From assembly GCF_024700075.1 (NCBI RefSeq), contig NZ_JAJONE010000001.1:4673001-4737000 (forward strand): 64,000 bases of DNA, written 5' to 3'. The notes below the pieces were generated by a model. That model was not told the origin of the DNA, made no database searches, and saw nothing but the letters and a program-made list of their open reading frames with translations. This DNA comes from Hymenobacter sp. J193 (GTDB lineage Bacteria; Bacteroidota; Bacteroidia; Cytophagales; Hymenobacteraceae). The position numbers were made by a program, and so were the translations under genes. The stretch's first letter is position 1. Each line of letters starts with the position of its first letter. This document shows, piece after piece, positions 41,094 through 49,580 of this stretch.

Positions 41094-41126
41094 AAAACAG
41101 GCCGAATTAGCTATTCGGCCTGTTTT
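41094..41126 (+). terminator. Terminator of the TPR gene
   Basis: AAAACAGGCCGAAT (41094-41107) pairs perfectly with ATTCGGCCTGTTTT (41113-41126) around TAGCT. Confidence 0.93.
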
Positions 41127-41169
41127 ATAAAACATCACTTAACATAATATAAATTATAAGACAAAATCA

Positions 41170-41213
41170 TAGGTTGATATATCAGGGCCCGTAGGTTGAT
41201 ATATCAGGGCCCG
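41170..41213. repeat. Tandem 22-bp repeat containing palindromes
   Basis: The unit TAGGTTGATATATCAGGGCC (22 bp with CG) is perfectly duplicated at 41170-41191 and 41192-41213. Each unit contains the 10-bp palindrome TGATATATCA and the palindrome GGGCCC. The centre-to-centre distance of 22 bp is two helical turns, as often seen for paired operator sites. Confidence 0.9.
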
Positions 41214-41751
41214 TTAGTTGGTTCTGGCTTCTGTTTATATTGGTATTAGTAAGCAACTGTAGGTAAGTAACTAGATACGGTTATCCCCGCCATTATTCTG
41301 GCTCTGGTCTGTTTGGCCAGCCAGTGACGAATATATCATTGATGGCACGCACGCTCAGGCCCGTGAGTCGGGCCGTTTCGAGGCCGTCAAATCCAACGCT
41401 TCCTAAGCCACTTATTTATATGAATGAGTCCCTGTTTCTGATAAAGATTCCTCTTCAAGATTTGAGTACAGTCGGTGCCTGCCTGCTAGGTATGATTTGC
41501 GGGCGCCTTTGACTAAGCCACTGGTTTTGCTTCATATAATACGTCTGAGGCGTATGCGGATGTAGATAAGATTTTGTTCAGCTTCTTTCCTTTACGGACC
41601 CATGCCTCGTTTTAGAGCAATCCTTACTCGATGTAGTGTATGCCCTCCGCTCCTTTCAGGTCCGCCCCTACGGTAGTTTGGTATATAATATTTGTTACAT
41701 GGGTTAATGTTATTGTAGTGATTAATATTTTTGAGTATTAGACTATAATGG

Positions 41752-41805
41752 CAATAAAAAGTACAAAAAAGTATGTGAATAATAAGCTTTTTTGTACTTT
41801 TATTG
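41752..41805. promoter_or_regulatory. AT-rich inverted repeat upstream of the accessory gene
   Basis: CAATAAAAAGTACAAAAAAG (41752-41771) pairs with CTTTTTTGTACTTTTATTG (41787-41805) with one bulge; TAATGG and CCATTA extend the symmetry outside. It ends 54 bp before the gene start and could be an operator or an RNA hairpin. Confidence 0.55.
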
Positions 41806-41859
41806 ACTTTATACCATTACTCTTTACCTTTATTGCTTTCATTTCAATTGCCTCTGTTT

Positions 41860-42906
41860 ATGCCTAAAACCATTGACTACCCACGGACCTCTTATACCAG
41901 TGCCTGGGAAGTAGCTGAAGTAGTAGATGATACCGGTGGTAAATGCGCACTGGAAACCACTGCTCGTAAGTTGAATCGAAAAGTAAGCGGATCCTTCAAG
42001 GCTATTGTAGGTTCTGCTGTCAAGTTCGGTTTACTTACCAGCAAGCGGGAGTTTCTAACCACAACCAACCTGTTTCGGCGGATCAAGCACGCCTATGACA
42101 AACAGGAAGAAAAAATCTACCACCGGGAAGCCTTTCTTCATCCTCCGCTATTCACCCAGATATGCCGGAAGTTCCGCAACAGAGAACTTCCCGTACATAT
42201 GCTGGACGTGATGCTCATTCGGGAGTTTGGCGTAGAGGAAATCAATGCCCAGAATGTAGCCAAGGCTTTTATTGACGGGGCCCGCATGGTCGACATCCTC
42301 GACGAGCAAAACACGATTGCGGATATCGATCAGCTCACGGCTCAACAGGGCCCCCGGCGTGAGTTAGCCGCTGGTGATATGCCCCTGAATATATTTCGTG
42401 GTCCTCGCTCATCGGAGTCCAGTGACTCCGCGGCCAGCAGAACAACTGTACCTGTATCCGAAGCGTCTACGGCTCCCACACTGCCAGAGCCTATAAATAG
42501 TCTGCCGGCAACCCCTCCGCTTGTACCCTCTGTTGAACCTGCTCTGGATGATGCAGATGATCCTGTCTCAGCATTGTTCAATCTGCCTTCCCGCAACTCG
42601 GGAGTAGTTGCCAGTTCGGATAAGAGTTCTTCTACGGTTTCTTCTCTGCAGCCAAAACTCCCGGCTTCCTCCATCAGTCATGCAACAGAACCTCCAATAA
42701 CTCCCCCGCAAGGACCGGTTTACCCAAATCCATCAGCGAGCCAGACAACTCCAGCAGATCTACCACAGAACACTTCTACTCCCATATTCCGCATCCAACT
42801 CAGCGGTCCGGGTCTGCATACCGATCTAACGATTCAGGACGCTACCGACCTGGCAATTGTGCAGAGCCTGCTGGAAAAAATACGGCGGCAGGTTTCCCAT
42901 GAGTAA
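41860..42906 (+). CDS. Unknown accessory protein, winged-helix-like N-terminus
   Basis: About 348 residues from MPKTIDYPRTSYTSAWEVAE at 41860. The N-terminal ~150 residues look like two helical winged modules (TTARKLNRKVSGSFKAIVGSA, VKFGLLTSKREFLTTTNLFRR; then EFGVEEINAQNVAKAFIDGA), similar in layout to DUF5343-type DNA-associated domains. A long Ser/Pro/Thr linker (~190-310) follows, then a short C-terminal module (IFRIQLSGPGLHTDLTIQDA, TDLAIVQSLLEKIRRQ). GC content is well below that of the neighbours, which suggests transfer. A DNA-binding or regulatory role is inferred only from the layout. Confidence 0.72.
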   Translation: MPKTIDYPRTSYTSAWEVAEVVDDTGGKCALETTARKLNRKVSGSFKAIVGSAVKFGLLTSKREFLTTTNLFRRIKHAYDKQEEKIYHREAFLHPPLFTQICRKFRNRELPVHMLDVMLIREFGVEEINAQNVAKAFIDGARMVDILDEQNTIADIDQLTAQQGPRRELAAGDMPLNIFRGPRSSESSDSAASRTTVPVSEASTAPTLPEPINSLPATPPLVPSVEPALDDADDPVSALFNLPSRNSGVVASSDKSSSTVSSLQPKLPASSISHATEPPITPPQGPVYPNPSASQTTPADLPQNTSTPIFRIQLSGPGLHTDLTIQDATDLAIVQSLLEKIRRQVSHE

Positions 42907-42916
42907 CTTTTCAATC

Positions 42917-42971
42917 AAAAAAAGCCACCCTGGATGGTACTGGCGTAACCCTATCCAGGGTGGCTTTTTTT
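42917..42971. terminator. Bidirectional terminator
   Basis: AAAAAAAGCCACCCTGGAT pairs with ATCCAGGGTGGCTTTTTTT, loop of 17 nt. It serves the accessory gene and the convergent glycosyltransferase gene. Confidence 0.94.
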
Positions 42972-42995
42972 GATACTGGGTTCTGCCAGGTATGC

Positions 42996-44670
42996 CTATA
43001 ACAATGGACGCACCAGGAACACGAACAGTTGTTCCGATTTTCGGTCCCGGCCCACGTAGAAGCTATCCACTTTGCTTATCGTAACGGGTGGCAGCTGCTT
43101 GCCAAGAGCGGCAGCTGAGACTGTGGGCTGAGAATTTATAATGACAATTGGAGTAGCCAGCAGCCGGGTGGTATCCGGCTGCCAGCGCGGCACGGCACGA
43201 CCGGCCGCCCATACCTGCTTGATGTGCAATTCATTAAGACTGTACCAGACATACGGTTTGTCATCCAGCGTCGCCCGCACGTGCTGCATACGCTGAATGT
43301 CCGCCTCGCCCTTCCGGCTCTCCCACTGCGGATACGCGGGCATCAATAAGACCAGGACGCTCCCCATCAGCACAACCGAAACCAGCATCAGCCCAGCGGG
43401 TTTTAGTGTGCCGAACCCTGACCGCCAGGCAAACGCCCCCCAACAGCCCCGCAACGAACGTAACCAGCCAGAAATGCAGACTGTCCGGCGTAAACCCCGG
43501 CAACGCTACCACCAGCATGGCGATGGGCAAAGCTACGCACACCACTAGCAGCAAACCCGCCCAAATGCCCACCAGCACCCGATCAGGCCGGCTGGCGGCC
43601 GACGAGCGGAACGTGGTTTCCCAGCTCCGCAGAAGCCCGGTGAGCAGCAGTGCCTGTGGCAGCATCAGCGGCAGCATATACCGCTCTTTCTTCTCGGGTA
43701 CCACGCTCAGCAGGAACAACGTGACCAAGAGCCACCCAAGGCAAAAGACATACGGGATGTACCGCGCCGCCCGCTGGCGCGCATACGGAACCACCAGGGA
43801 CACCAAGGCTACCAGGGCCCACACCCCGGTAAACACCGGAAAATTGACGTAGTACCAGGACGGCTGCACGTGCCGCTCGCCCCAGGAAGCCACTTCTACC
43901 CGAGCTACAACCAATACTTCCGGCTGCACGTGGCTCCATACATACCAGGGCCAGAAACCACCTACCACCCCTCCTGTTACCAGAAACAGCAGAATGCCTA
44001 CGATGGGCTTGGCTATGGCGCCGGGCCGGGGCCCCACACGGGTGAAGTAAACCACCAGAAAAGGCAGCAAGAGCGCATACAGGGCTACCGGGCCTTTGCT
44101 TAGGATGGTGAAACCCAGCAGCAAGCCGGCCCCGGCATACGCCCCTAATGCCCCCGTGCGAAGCCCACGCACCAGCAGCCAGAGGCAGCCTACCATCCAG
44201 GCGTTGGAAAAGATGTCCCACTGCCCGTCGCGGCCCACGGTGATGAGCAGCAGGCTGCTGGCCAACACTACGGCCGCCAGCCAAGCCGTGCGCCCCGGCG
44301 CATCAGCTTCTGCCGGCAGCAGGCGGGTAAGCTCCCGGGCCAGTCCCCAGAAAAAGAAAACCAGCAGCGTGGCCATGCAGACGGCGGGCAGACGTAAGAT
44401 GCCGAGGTTATCGGTAGGCCCCGTCAGGGTTTGCAGGGCGGCTACCGCCCAGGTAGGCAGCGGAGGCTTGGCCAGGCGGAGGGCCCCGTTCATGGTCGGA
44501 ATCAGCCAGGAGCCGCCGGCCACCATTTCGCGGGCCGCCACAAAGTTGCGCGCCTCCATCAGGCCCACCTCCGGAGTGCCCAGGTGCACGAAAAAATTAC
44601 AGCCGCAGATAAGCAAAACTGAAACCACCCGCCCGACGCGGGTTTGCAGAAACCGGGTAAATACTGTCAA
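42996..44670 (-). pseudogene. GT39/ArnT-like membrane glycosyltransferase, frameshifted at a C6 run
   Basis: The coding signal starts about TTG 44670 (TVFTRFLQTRVGRVVSVLLI) after the GDPD gene. The N-terminal loop carries GLMEARNFVAAREMVAGGSW and ALRLAKPPLPTW, typical of GT39/ArnT enzymes that use polyprenyl-phosphate sugars. Around ten membrane helices follow. At 43436-43441 a run of six C shifts the frame into VRVRHTKTRWAD, while the other frame continues AFAWRSGFGTLKPAGLMLVS to the true-looking end at 42996. Five C would restore about 557 residues. Homopolymer error or genuine slippage are both possible. The role would be transfer of a sugar to a lipid or protein on the periplasmic face. 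Confidence 0.85.
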
Positions 44671-44713
44671 CTTCTCTCGTGCGGTTTTAAGTGGAAAATG
44701 CGCTGATAACTGC

Positions 44714-45625
44714 TTACTGTCCCTGATGCCGGAGTGCCTGCCGGCGCAGCCGCAGCAGCAACTGCACGTTGTCAGCCTCAAGGGCCTCGGGCTGGCAGGC
44801 CAGCAGCCGCCGGATGGCCTTCGGGGAACGGCCTCCGAAGATGACAACCTGCCGGCCCACCCGATGGATAGCCGCGCTCCGCTCGGGAGTTGCCACGCGC
44901 TTGGCCAGCACTACCGCCTCTACGCCCAGCTCCTGCGCCTGCTGAAGTCCGGCGTCGAAGTTTTCTGTCACCTCCAGGCCCAGTGGCACCCCAGGCAGCA
45001 GTTGGCGCAGATAGCGCAGTGTGGCTGGCTGGCTGGTTAGAATCAGGAGGCGCTGCGGAGGAATGGCATAGTGACTCAGCAACGCCTGAAGTGCCCGGGC
45101 CAGGGTGCGGGAGCGGGTTCCGTCTCCGTAGGGGGTACAGTCGTCGGATTCGTGCAGGTCCAGGTGCAGGATGGGGAATACGGGGCGCCGGGCCAGGCGG
45201 GCCAGCACAGTATCGAGGCGCTGAGGCCGTTCCCGCTGCAGCCAGTCGTAGGGCCAGCCACCGCGGTAGCGCAGCGCCAGCACCGCGGTGGCTGGCGTGG
45301 AACTCAGGCAGCCCGTGGCGGCAGAAGTCATGGACGGTAGGTTGGTATTATGGTACAGCAGTGGAATGCTGTCCTGGCTGAGCTGGACGTCAATTTCCAC
45401 CCCATCGGCCCCGCGCCGCAAGGCCCGCACGATACCGCGCCAGGAGCTGGGTGGGGAAGAATTGAACGGATTGATGGGCGTGAAAAACCCAGAGCCAGCG
45501 TGCCCTATCACCTGTACCTGACTGACGGACAACGGCGTGGCGTTCTGCGCCCGCGCCGCCAGGAGTCTGCCCAGAACCAGCGCCCAGGTTAAAAAGGCCT
45601 TCCAGCCCCATAAAGGTTGTTTCAT
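44714..45625 (-). CDS. Glycerophosphodiester phosphodiesterase
   Basis: A 303-residue secreted protein with signal peptide MKQPLWGWKAFLTWALVLGR to about ARAQ. GDPD motifs: the HRG-like loop is VIGHAGSGFF, then the metal-binding stretch GADGVEIDVQLSQDSIPLLY with HN. Later residues are ILHLDLHESDD and LGLEVTENFD. It would hydrolyse glycerophosphodiesters to glycerol 3-phosphate and an alcohol in the periplasm. It lies 43 bp upstream of the GT39 gene on the same strand, so they probably form an operon. The loop deviates from strict HRG (HAG), which may alter activity. Confidence 0.85.
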   Translation of the reverse strand: MKQPLWGWKAFLTWALVLGRLLAARAQNATPLSVSQVQVIGHAGSGFFTPINPFNSSPPSSWRGIVRALRRGADGVEIDVQLSQDSIPLLYHNTNLPSMTSAATGCLSSTPATAVLALRYRGGWPYDWLQRERPQRLDTVLARLARRPVFPILHLDLHESDDCTPYGDGTRSRTLARALQALLSHYAIPPQRLLILTSQPATLRYLRQLLPGVPLGLEVTENFDAGLQQAQELGVEAVVLAKRVATPERSAAIHRVGRQVVIFGGRSPKAIRRLLACQPEALEADNVQLLLRLRRQALRHQGQ

Positions 45626-45673
45626 AGAAGTGAGTGCCTACGTACGCTACGGCGGCCGGGTGGCAAAATCGGC

Positions 45674-45681
45674 TACCTTTG
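45674..45681 (+). promoter_or_regulatory. Bacteroidota -7 box of the epimerase gene
   Basis: TACCTTTG matches TAnnTTTG and lies 53 bp upstream of the ATG at 45735, in the divergent spacer with the GDPD gene. Confidence 0.55.
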
Positions 45682-45734
45682 CCTTCTTCCCTGCTTGTTT
45701 TCGGGAAGCCTCCCTCCTGTTTTCTCTTTTGCCA

Positions 45735-46709
45735 ATGGCGTCTGTATTGGTCTCTGGTTGCGCTGGATTTATTGGGTCACACCTAGTGGAGCTACTGCTG
45801 CAGCGTGGGCACTGCGTGACGGGCCTGGATAACTTTGACCCGTTTTACGGCCGCCATCGCAAAGAACAGAATATGGCCGGATTCCGGCAGCATCCGCGCT
45901 TCAGCTTTCACGAAGTGGACCTGCGCCACGGCCAGGACGCGCTGGTAGACGCGCTGCCGGCCGACCCGATTGAGGTAGTGGTCCACCTGGCCGCCAAAGC
46001 CGGCGTAGGCCCCTCGGTGCACGCGCCCATCGACTACCTCGACAACAACGTGCTGGGCACCACCCACCTGCTGGAATGGATGCGGCAGCGGGGCATCCAA
46101 AAGCTGTTTTTTGCCTCGTCCTCTTCTGTATACGGCAATACGCCGGCGCGGCCGTTCCGGGAAGACGCCAACCTGCAGGCCACGTGCATCTCGCCCTACG
46201 CGGCCTCCAAGCTCACCGGCGAGCAGCTCACCTACACCTACCACCACCTCTACGGGCTGGACGTGCTCAACGCCCGGTTTTTTACCGTGTATGGCCCCCG
46301 CCAGCGGCCCGACCTGGCCATTCACAAGTTTGTGCGCCTGCTGCAGGCCGGACAGCCCATTCCCGTGTTTGGCGACGGCAGCACAGCCCGCGACTATACC
46401 TTCGTGCTGGATACAGTGGCGGGCATTTCGGCGGGCGTGGAACATCTGCTCACGCACACGGGCGTGTACGAAACCCTGAACCTGGGCAACAACCGCCCCG
46501 TAACCCTGCGGGAGCTTATTAAAGCTGTAGGCAAGGCCGTGGGCGTGGAGCCCGAGCTGCACTTTCAGCCCATGCAGCCCGGCGACGTGGACGTAACCTT
46601 CGCCGACATTACCAAGGCCCACCAGCTCTTGGGGTACGCCCCCCGCACTCCCCTGGCCGAAGGCCTGCAGGCTTTCGTGCAGTGGATGAGTCAGCAGGAA
46701 ACGCCGTAA
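45735..46709 (+). CDS. NAD-dependent sugar-nucleotide epimerase (UDP-glucuronate 4-epimerase-like)
   Basis: A 324-residue short-chain dehydrogenase from MASVLVSGCAGFIGSHLVEL at 45735. The NAD loop GCAGFIGSH is intact. The catalytic YxxxK is SPYAASKLTGE, with the Ser in FFASSSSVYG. The segment FDPFYGRHRKEQN and RFFTVYGPRQRPDLAIHKFV are typical of UDP-glucuronate 4-epimerases (GalUA formation) in Bacteroidota. It supplies a sugar nucleotide in the cytoplasm. It is convergent with the LAB_N/GT2 pair and divergent from GDPD, so the genes around may share a glycan pathway. Substrate is inferred. Confidence 0.9.
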   Translation: MASVLVSGCAGFIGSHLVELLLQRGHCVTGLDNFDPFYGRHRKEQNMAGFRQHPRFSFHEVDLRHGQDALVDALPADPIEVVVHLAAKAGVGPSVHAPIDYLDNNVLGTTHLLEWMRQRGIQKLFFASSSSVYGNTPARPFREDANLQATCISPYAASKLTGEQLTYTYHHLYGLDVLNARFFTVYGPRQRPDLAIHKFVRLLQAGQPIPVFGDGSTARDYTFVLDTVAGISAGVEHLLTHTGVYETLNLGNNRPVTLRELIKAVGKAVGVEPELHFQPMQPGDVDVTFADITKAHQLLGYAPRTPLAEGLQAFVQWMSQQETP

Positions 46710-46730
46710 TAGAAAGCAGAACTACCGGCT

Positions 46731-47384
46731 TTAGCCAATGGATGCCTGCTGCCGGGCCCGGGCCTGCTCCCGCCGAAGGAGCACAATGTTGCGGGCGTAC
46801 ACCACCGAGCCAAACACGTTCCCGATAAGCAGCACGGCATCCTGGCGCAATGCGGCGTACACTAGAATAAGCACTGAGCCGACGAAGCTGATAACCCAGA
46901 AGCTCAGCGGTAGGGAAGACTCGCCCTTGCGCTCTGAGTAAATCCACTGGTAGACAAAGCGCAGCAGAAAAATGGTTTGCCCGATGGCGCCCAGCGCCAG
47001 CAGCCCGGCCGGAATGCGGCTGCCCAGCATGGCCCGCAAACTGAAGTGCTGAGTGCCCAGGATAAACCAGCCCAGCATGGCCACCGGAAATACGTAGGCG
47101 GCGGCCCGGAACCAGCCATTGAGCTTGCGCCATTCGCCCAGCAGCTGCAGGTTGCGGATATAAATAGCGTAGCTGATGAGCTGGGCCAGCAGAATAACCG
47201 GGTCGTGGCGCAGAATGCCGTAGACAATCATCAGAAACGAGGAAACCAGGCTGATCTGCCAGAACAGCGTGGGCACCAGCACCCGCTTGGCCCGCTCGCT
47301 CTGCACCCATTGCAGCACAATCCGGCACGAAAACAACAGCTGCGAGACCAGCCCAATGCCCAGGGCAACGGTTTGCGAAGTCAT
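46731..47384 (-). CDS. Duplicated LAB_N membrane protein
   Basis: A 217-residue integral membrane protein of about six helices made of two tandem copies of the lipid-A-disaccharide-synthase N-terminal (LAB_N) domain. Copy 1 has SQLLFSCRIVLQWVQSERAK, VPTLFWQISLVSSFLMIVYG and ISYAIYIRNL. Copy 2 has GQTIFLLRFVYQWIYSERKG, LPLSFWVISFVGSVLILVYA and VFGSVVYARNI. The LAB_N family also contains small partners of ArnC-like transferases. It may flip or scaffold a lipid-linked sugar. It is 10 bp after the GT2 gene stop, clearly co-transcribed. Confidence 0.88.
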   Translation of the reverse strand: MTSQTVALGIGLVSQLLFSCRIVLQWVQSERAKRVLVPTLFWQISLVSSFLMIVYGILRHDPVILLAQLISYAIYIRNLQLLGEWRKLNGWFRAAAYVFPVAMLGWFILGTQHFSLRAMLGSRIPAGLLALGAIGQTIFLLRFVYQWIYSERKGESSLPLSFWVISFVGSVLILVYAALRQDAVLLIGNVFGSVVYARNIVLLRREQARARQQASIG

Positions 47385-47394
47385 AGCGCCTGAC

Positions 47395-48174
47395 TTAGTT
47401 GCCCGATGACTCGGTTACCGCGGTTTCGGCCCGGTGGTGCTCCCCGATTTCGTAGTTTTTCCAGCGGCTGCGGATCCAGCGGAAACCAAACGTATCGACC
47501 AGCGGCTTCCAGGCCCGGTTCCAGAGGTTATACTTGGCCGTGCCGGCAAAGCGCGGGAAGTGGCGCACCGGCAGCTGCTTCACCTTACCGCCCTGCAGCT
47601 GCACCAACGCCCCCAGGAAGCGGTGCATGCCATGGAACAGGGGAATGCGGCGGGCATAGTCGGTTTTGATGATTTTCAGCGGGCAGCCCGTGTCCTGAAT
47701 CCCGTCGTTGATGAGGGTGCGGCGCACGGTGTTGGCAATGACCGACGACAGCTTCTTCACGAAGGTATCCTGACGCTTGGCCCGGATGCCGTTGACCATA
47801 TCAAACTCTGGCAGAAACTCGAAGAAAGTCATAAAATCCAGCGGCGTGGTCTGAATGTCGGAGTCGATGTAGCCGATGAGCGTGGTGCGGGCGTGGTCGA
47901 TGCCGGCTTTCACGGCCGTGCTCAACCCCCGGTTCTGGCTTAGGCTGATAAACTCGTAGGCCGGCTTCTGGCGGCAGACCTCGCGCAGAAGAGCCAGGGA
48001 ATTGTCGGTGGAGCCGTCGTTCACGAACAGCACGGTGGTGGGCACGGGGGTTTCAGCCAGGAACTTGTCCATCTCCACCACAAACTGCCCCAGGCTTTCT
48101 TCTTCATTATACACGGGCACGAGCACCGTGAGACTTTGGGAGGCAAGGTAAGCAGCGCGGTCAGGAGCAGGCAT
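47395..48174 (-). CDS. Glycosyltransferase family 2 (polyprenyl-phosphate type, ArnC-like)
   Basis: About 259 residues from MPAPDRAAYLASQSLTVLVP at 48174 (an earlier ATG would add a poor N-terminus). The GT-A fold shows VLVPVYNEEESLGQFV, FVNDGSTDNSLALLRE, then NRGLSTAVKAGIDHARTTLI and GYIDSDIQTTPLDF with the metal-binding acidic pair. It lacks the usual two C-terminal membrane helices of ArnC; the LAB_N protein encoded next to it may supply the membrane part. It would load a sugar onto undecaprenyl phosphate at the cytoplasmic face. A connected epimerase and GT39 enzyme are nearby. Confidence 0.87.
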   Translation of the reverse strand: MPAPDRAAYLASQSLTVLVPVYNEEESLGQFVVEMDKFLAETPVPTTVLFVNDGSTDNSLALLREVCRQKPAYEFISLSQNRGLSTAVKAGIDHARTTLIGYIDSDIQTTPLDFMTFFEFLPEFDMVNGIRAKRQDTFVKKLSSVIANTVRRTLINDGIQDTGCPLKIIKTDYARRIPLFHGMHRFLGALVQLQGGKVKQLPVRHFPRFAGTAKYNLWNRAWKPLVDTFGFRWIRSRWKNYEIGEHHRAETAVTESSGN

Positions 48175-48240
48175 AGAAACAATGGGTAAAACGGAGCGCA
48201 AAGTACGGAAGGTTTTCAGGAAGCGTAGCTGCCCCATACG

Positions 48241-48276
48241 CAACCGGGCCCAAACGAATAGGTTTGGGCCCGGTTG
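48241..48276. repeat. Perfect 15-bp stem hairpin
   Basis: CAACCGGGCCCAAAC (48241-48255) pairs with GTTTGGGCCCGGTTG (48262-48276) around GAATAG. There is no T-tract on either strand, so it may be an mRNA-stabilising hairpin or weak terminator between the acetyltransferase and GT2 genes. Confidence 0.7.
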
Positions 48277-48315
48277 CAAGAGTAAGACAACAAGTAAATA
48301 GCGGAACGGAAGAAG

Positions 48316-48843
48316 CTACGCGGTCCACTCCTCGCGCAAAACCGACATCACCAGCTTGTCATGAAACGCCTGCTTGCGGAAGCATGCCTGGCGTAGCCGG
48401 CCCTCCACCTGGAAGCCCGCTCGTCGATAAGCCTTCACCCCTCCCTTATTCGGCTCGGAAACCGTCAGCATAATCCGGTTCAGGCCTAACTCTGCAAAGC
48501 CCCGCGCTACAATTTGCCGGGTAACCGTCGTGGCAATGCCTTTGCCCCAGTACTGTTTATCGCCCACCAGGATGAAATATTCGCCGGATTGATTGACCGT
48601 TGAAATGCTGGTAATGCCCGCGTAGCCAATCAAGTCCTCGGTTTCGGCCAGATAAATTCCCAGTGTCAGGCTTCGGGTATCCGCCAGCGTAGCCGTCAGC
48701 CATTGTGTAACTTCAGCCAGTGTATTCAACTGTTGAAACACTGACAGCGAGTATGCAATAACTTCCGGGTCCTGAATCCACCGAAGGAAAATAGCAGCTT
48801 GTTCGGCATGTAGGGGTAACAATTGGATAGCATAAGAAGTCAT
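48316..48843 (-). CDS. GNAT family N-acetyltransferase (RimJ/RimL-like)
   Basis: A 175-residue enzyme. The N-terminal strand IQLLPLHAEQAAIFLRWIQD resembles RimJ/L-type substrate ends. The acetyl-CoA loop region is GDKQYWGKGIATTVTRQIVA, the usual Q/RxxGxG/A pattern given as Y-W-G-K-G-I-A. The end VSEPNKGGVKAYRRAGFQVE and EGRLRQACFRKQAFHDKLVM are typical of the family. It transfers acetyl from acetyl-CoA to an amine, possibly a protein N-terminus or a small molecule. The substrate is unknown. It is on the his operon strand, but 93 bp after hisIE and probably separate. Confidence 0.9.
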   Translation of the reverse strand: MTSYAIQLLPLHAEQAAIFLRWIQDPEVIAYSLSVFQQLNTLAEVTQWLTATLADTRSLTLGIYLAETEDLIGYAGITSISTVNQSGEYFILVGDKQYWGKGIATTVTRQIVARGFAELGLNRIMLTVSEPNKGGVKAYRRAGFQVEGRLRQACFRKQAFHDKLVMSVLREEWTA

Positions 48844-48936
48844 AAACTACAGAAATAGTAAGTGAGTGAACGTTGCCCGCCTTTATAAGCCCACAGACAG
48901 CTTTTCACAAGGGGCTAGCTGTTCGATGCTACTCCG

Positions 48937-49575
48937 CTACTCCCGGCGCAGACCGCCGGAGATGGTACTGTGGCGCTGCCTGAGCACGGCTACCACATCT
49001 TCTATGGATAAGCCTGAGGCCGTGAGCAGCACCAGCAAATGGTAAAGCAAGTCAGCGGCTTCGCCTTTAAGGCCCTCGGTGTTGCCGGCTACCGCATCAA
49101 TAACAGTTTCGACGGCCTCCTCTCCCACTTTCTGGGCTATTTTGGGCATGCCCTTGCGAAACAGCGAGGCGGTGTACGATTTGGGGTCTTCGTCGGGGTG
49201 CTGGTGGCGGCGCTGCACCAGGCGCTCCAGCTCCGCCACGAAGCTCACAGCCGGGGCTGGGTAGCGCACTTGGTCGGGCTGCTCGAAGCAGCTGGTGGTA
49301 CCCCGGTGGCAGGTGGGCCCGTCGGGGTGGGCCAGGATGAGCAGCGCGTCCTGGTCGCAGTCTTCGTGCTCACTTACCACGGTGAGGTAGTTCCCACTGG
49401 TTTCGCCCTTGGTCCAGAGGCGCTGCTTGGAGCGGGAAAAGAACGTCACGCGGCCCGTCTGACGGGTTACGCGCTGCGCTTCTTCGTTCTGGTAGCCCAG
49501 CATCAGCACCTGCCCCGTATGGGCATCCTGCACTATTACGGGAATCAGCTCATCGGGCATTTTGGCAAAATCCAT
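48937..49575 (-). CDS. hisIE: Histidine biosynthesis bifunctional HisI/HisE
   Basis: A 212-residue fusion. Residues 1-105 are phosphoribosyl-AMP cyclohydrolase (VLMLGYQNEEAQRVTRQTG, TKGETSGNYL, HEDCDQDALLI, CHRGTTSCF with Zn and Mg ligands). Residues about 115-205 are phosphoribosyl-ATP pyrophosphatase (ELERLVQRRHQHPDEDPKSY, KVGEEAVETVIDA and EAADLLYHLLVLL). They catalyse steps 2 and 3 of histidine synthesis in the cytoplasm. This is the last gene of the operon. A repeat-filled spacer separates it from hisF. Confidence 0.97.
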   Translation of the reverse strand: MDFAKMPDELIPVIVQDAHTGQVLMLGYQNEEAQRVTRQTGRVTFFSRSKQRLWTKGETSGNYLTVVSEHEDCDQDALLILAHPDGPTCHRGTTSCFEQPDQVRYPAPAVSFVAELERLVQRRHQHPDEDPKSYTASLFRKGMPKIAQKVGEEAVETVIDAVAGNTEGLKGEAADLLYHLLVLLTASGLSIEDVVAVLRQRHSTISGGLRRE

Positions 49576-49580
49576 TCTTT

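Larger units (their letters stand above)
41075..41859. other. AT-rich spacer with tandem palindrome and hairpin
   Basis: No reliable gene is present in these 785 bp. It holds the TPR-gene terminator, a tandem 22-bp repeat (41170-41213), a long stretch of low GC content, and a 19-20-bp inverted repeat (41752-41805) close to the next gene. A short minus-strand frame around 41300-41400 reads GFDGLETARLTGLSVRAIND, which may be a remnant of an older gene. Confidence 0.6.

Noticed and set aside
41170..41213. CRISPR array
   Set aside because: Only two units, directly adjacent without spacers, and no cas genes are near.
41324..41512. A 62-codon gene in the AT-rich spacer
   Set aside because: No coding signal, no family, and its frame competes with a minus-strand remnant; start and composition are unconvincing.
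48241..48276. Rho-independent terminator between the acetyltransferase and GT2 genes
   Set aside because: The stem is perfect but neither strand has a T-tract after it, so it is listed only as a hairpin.
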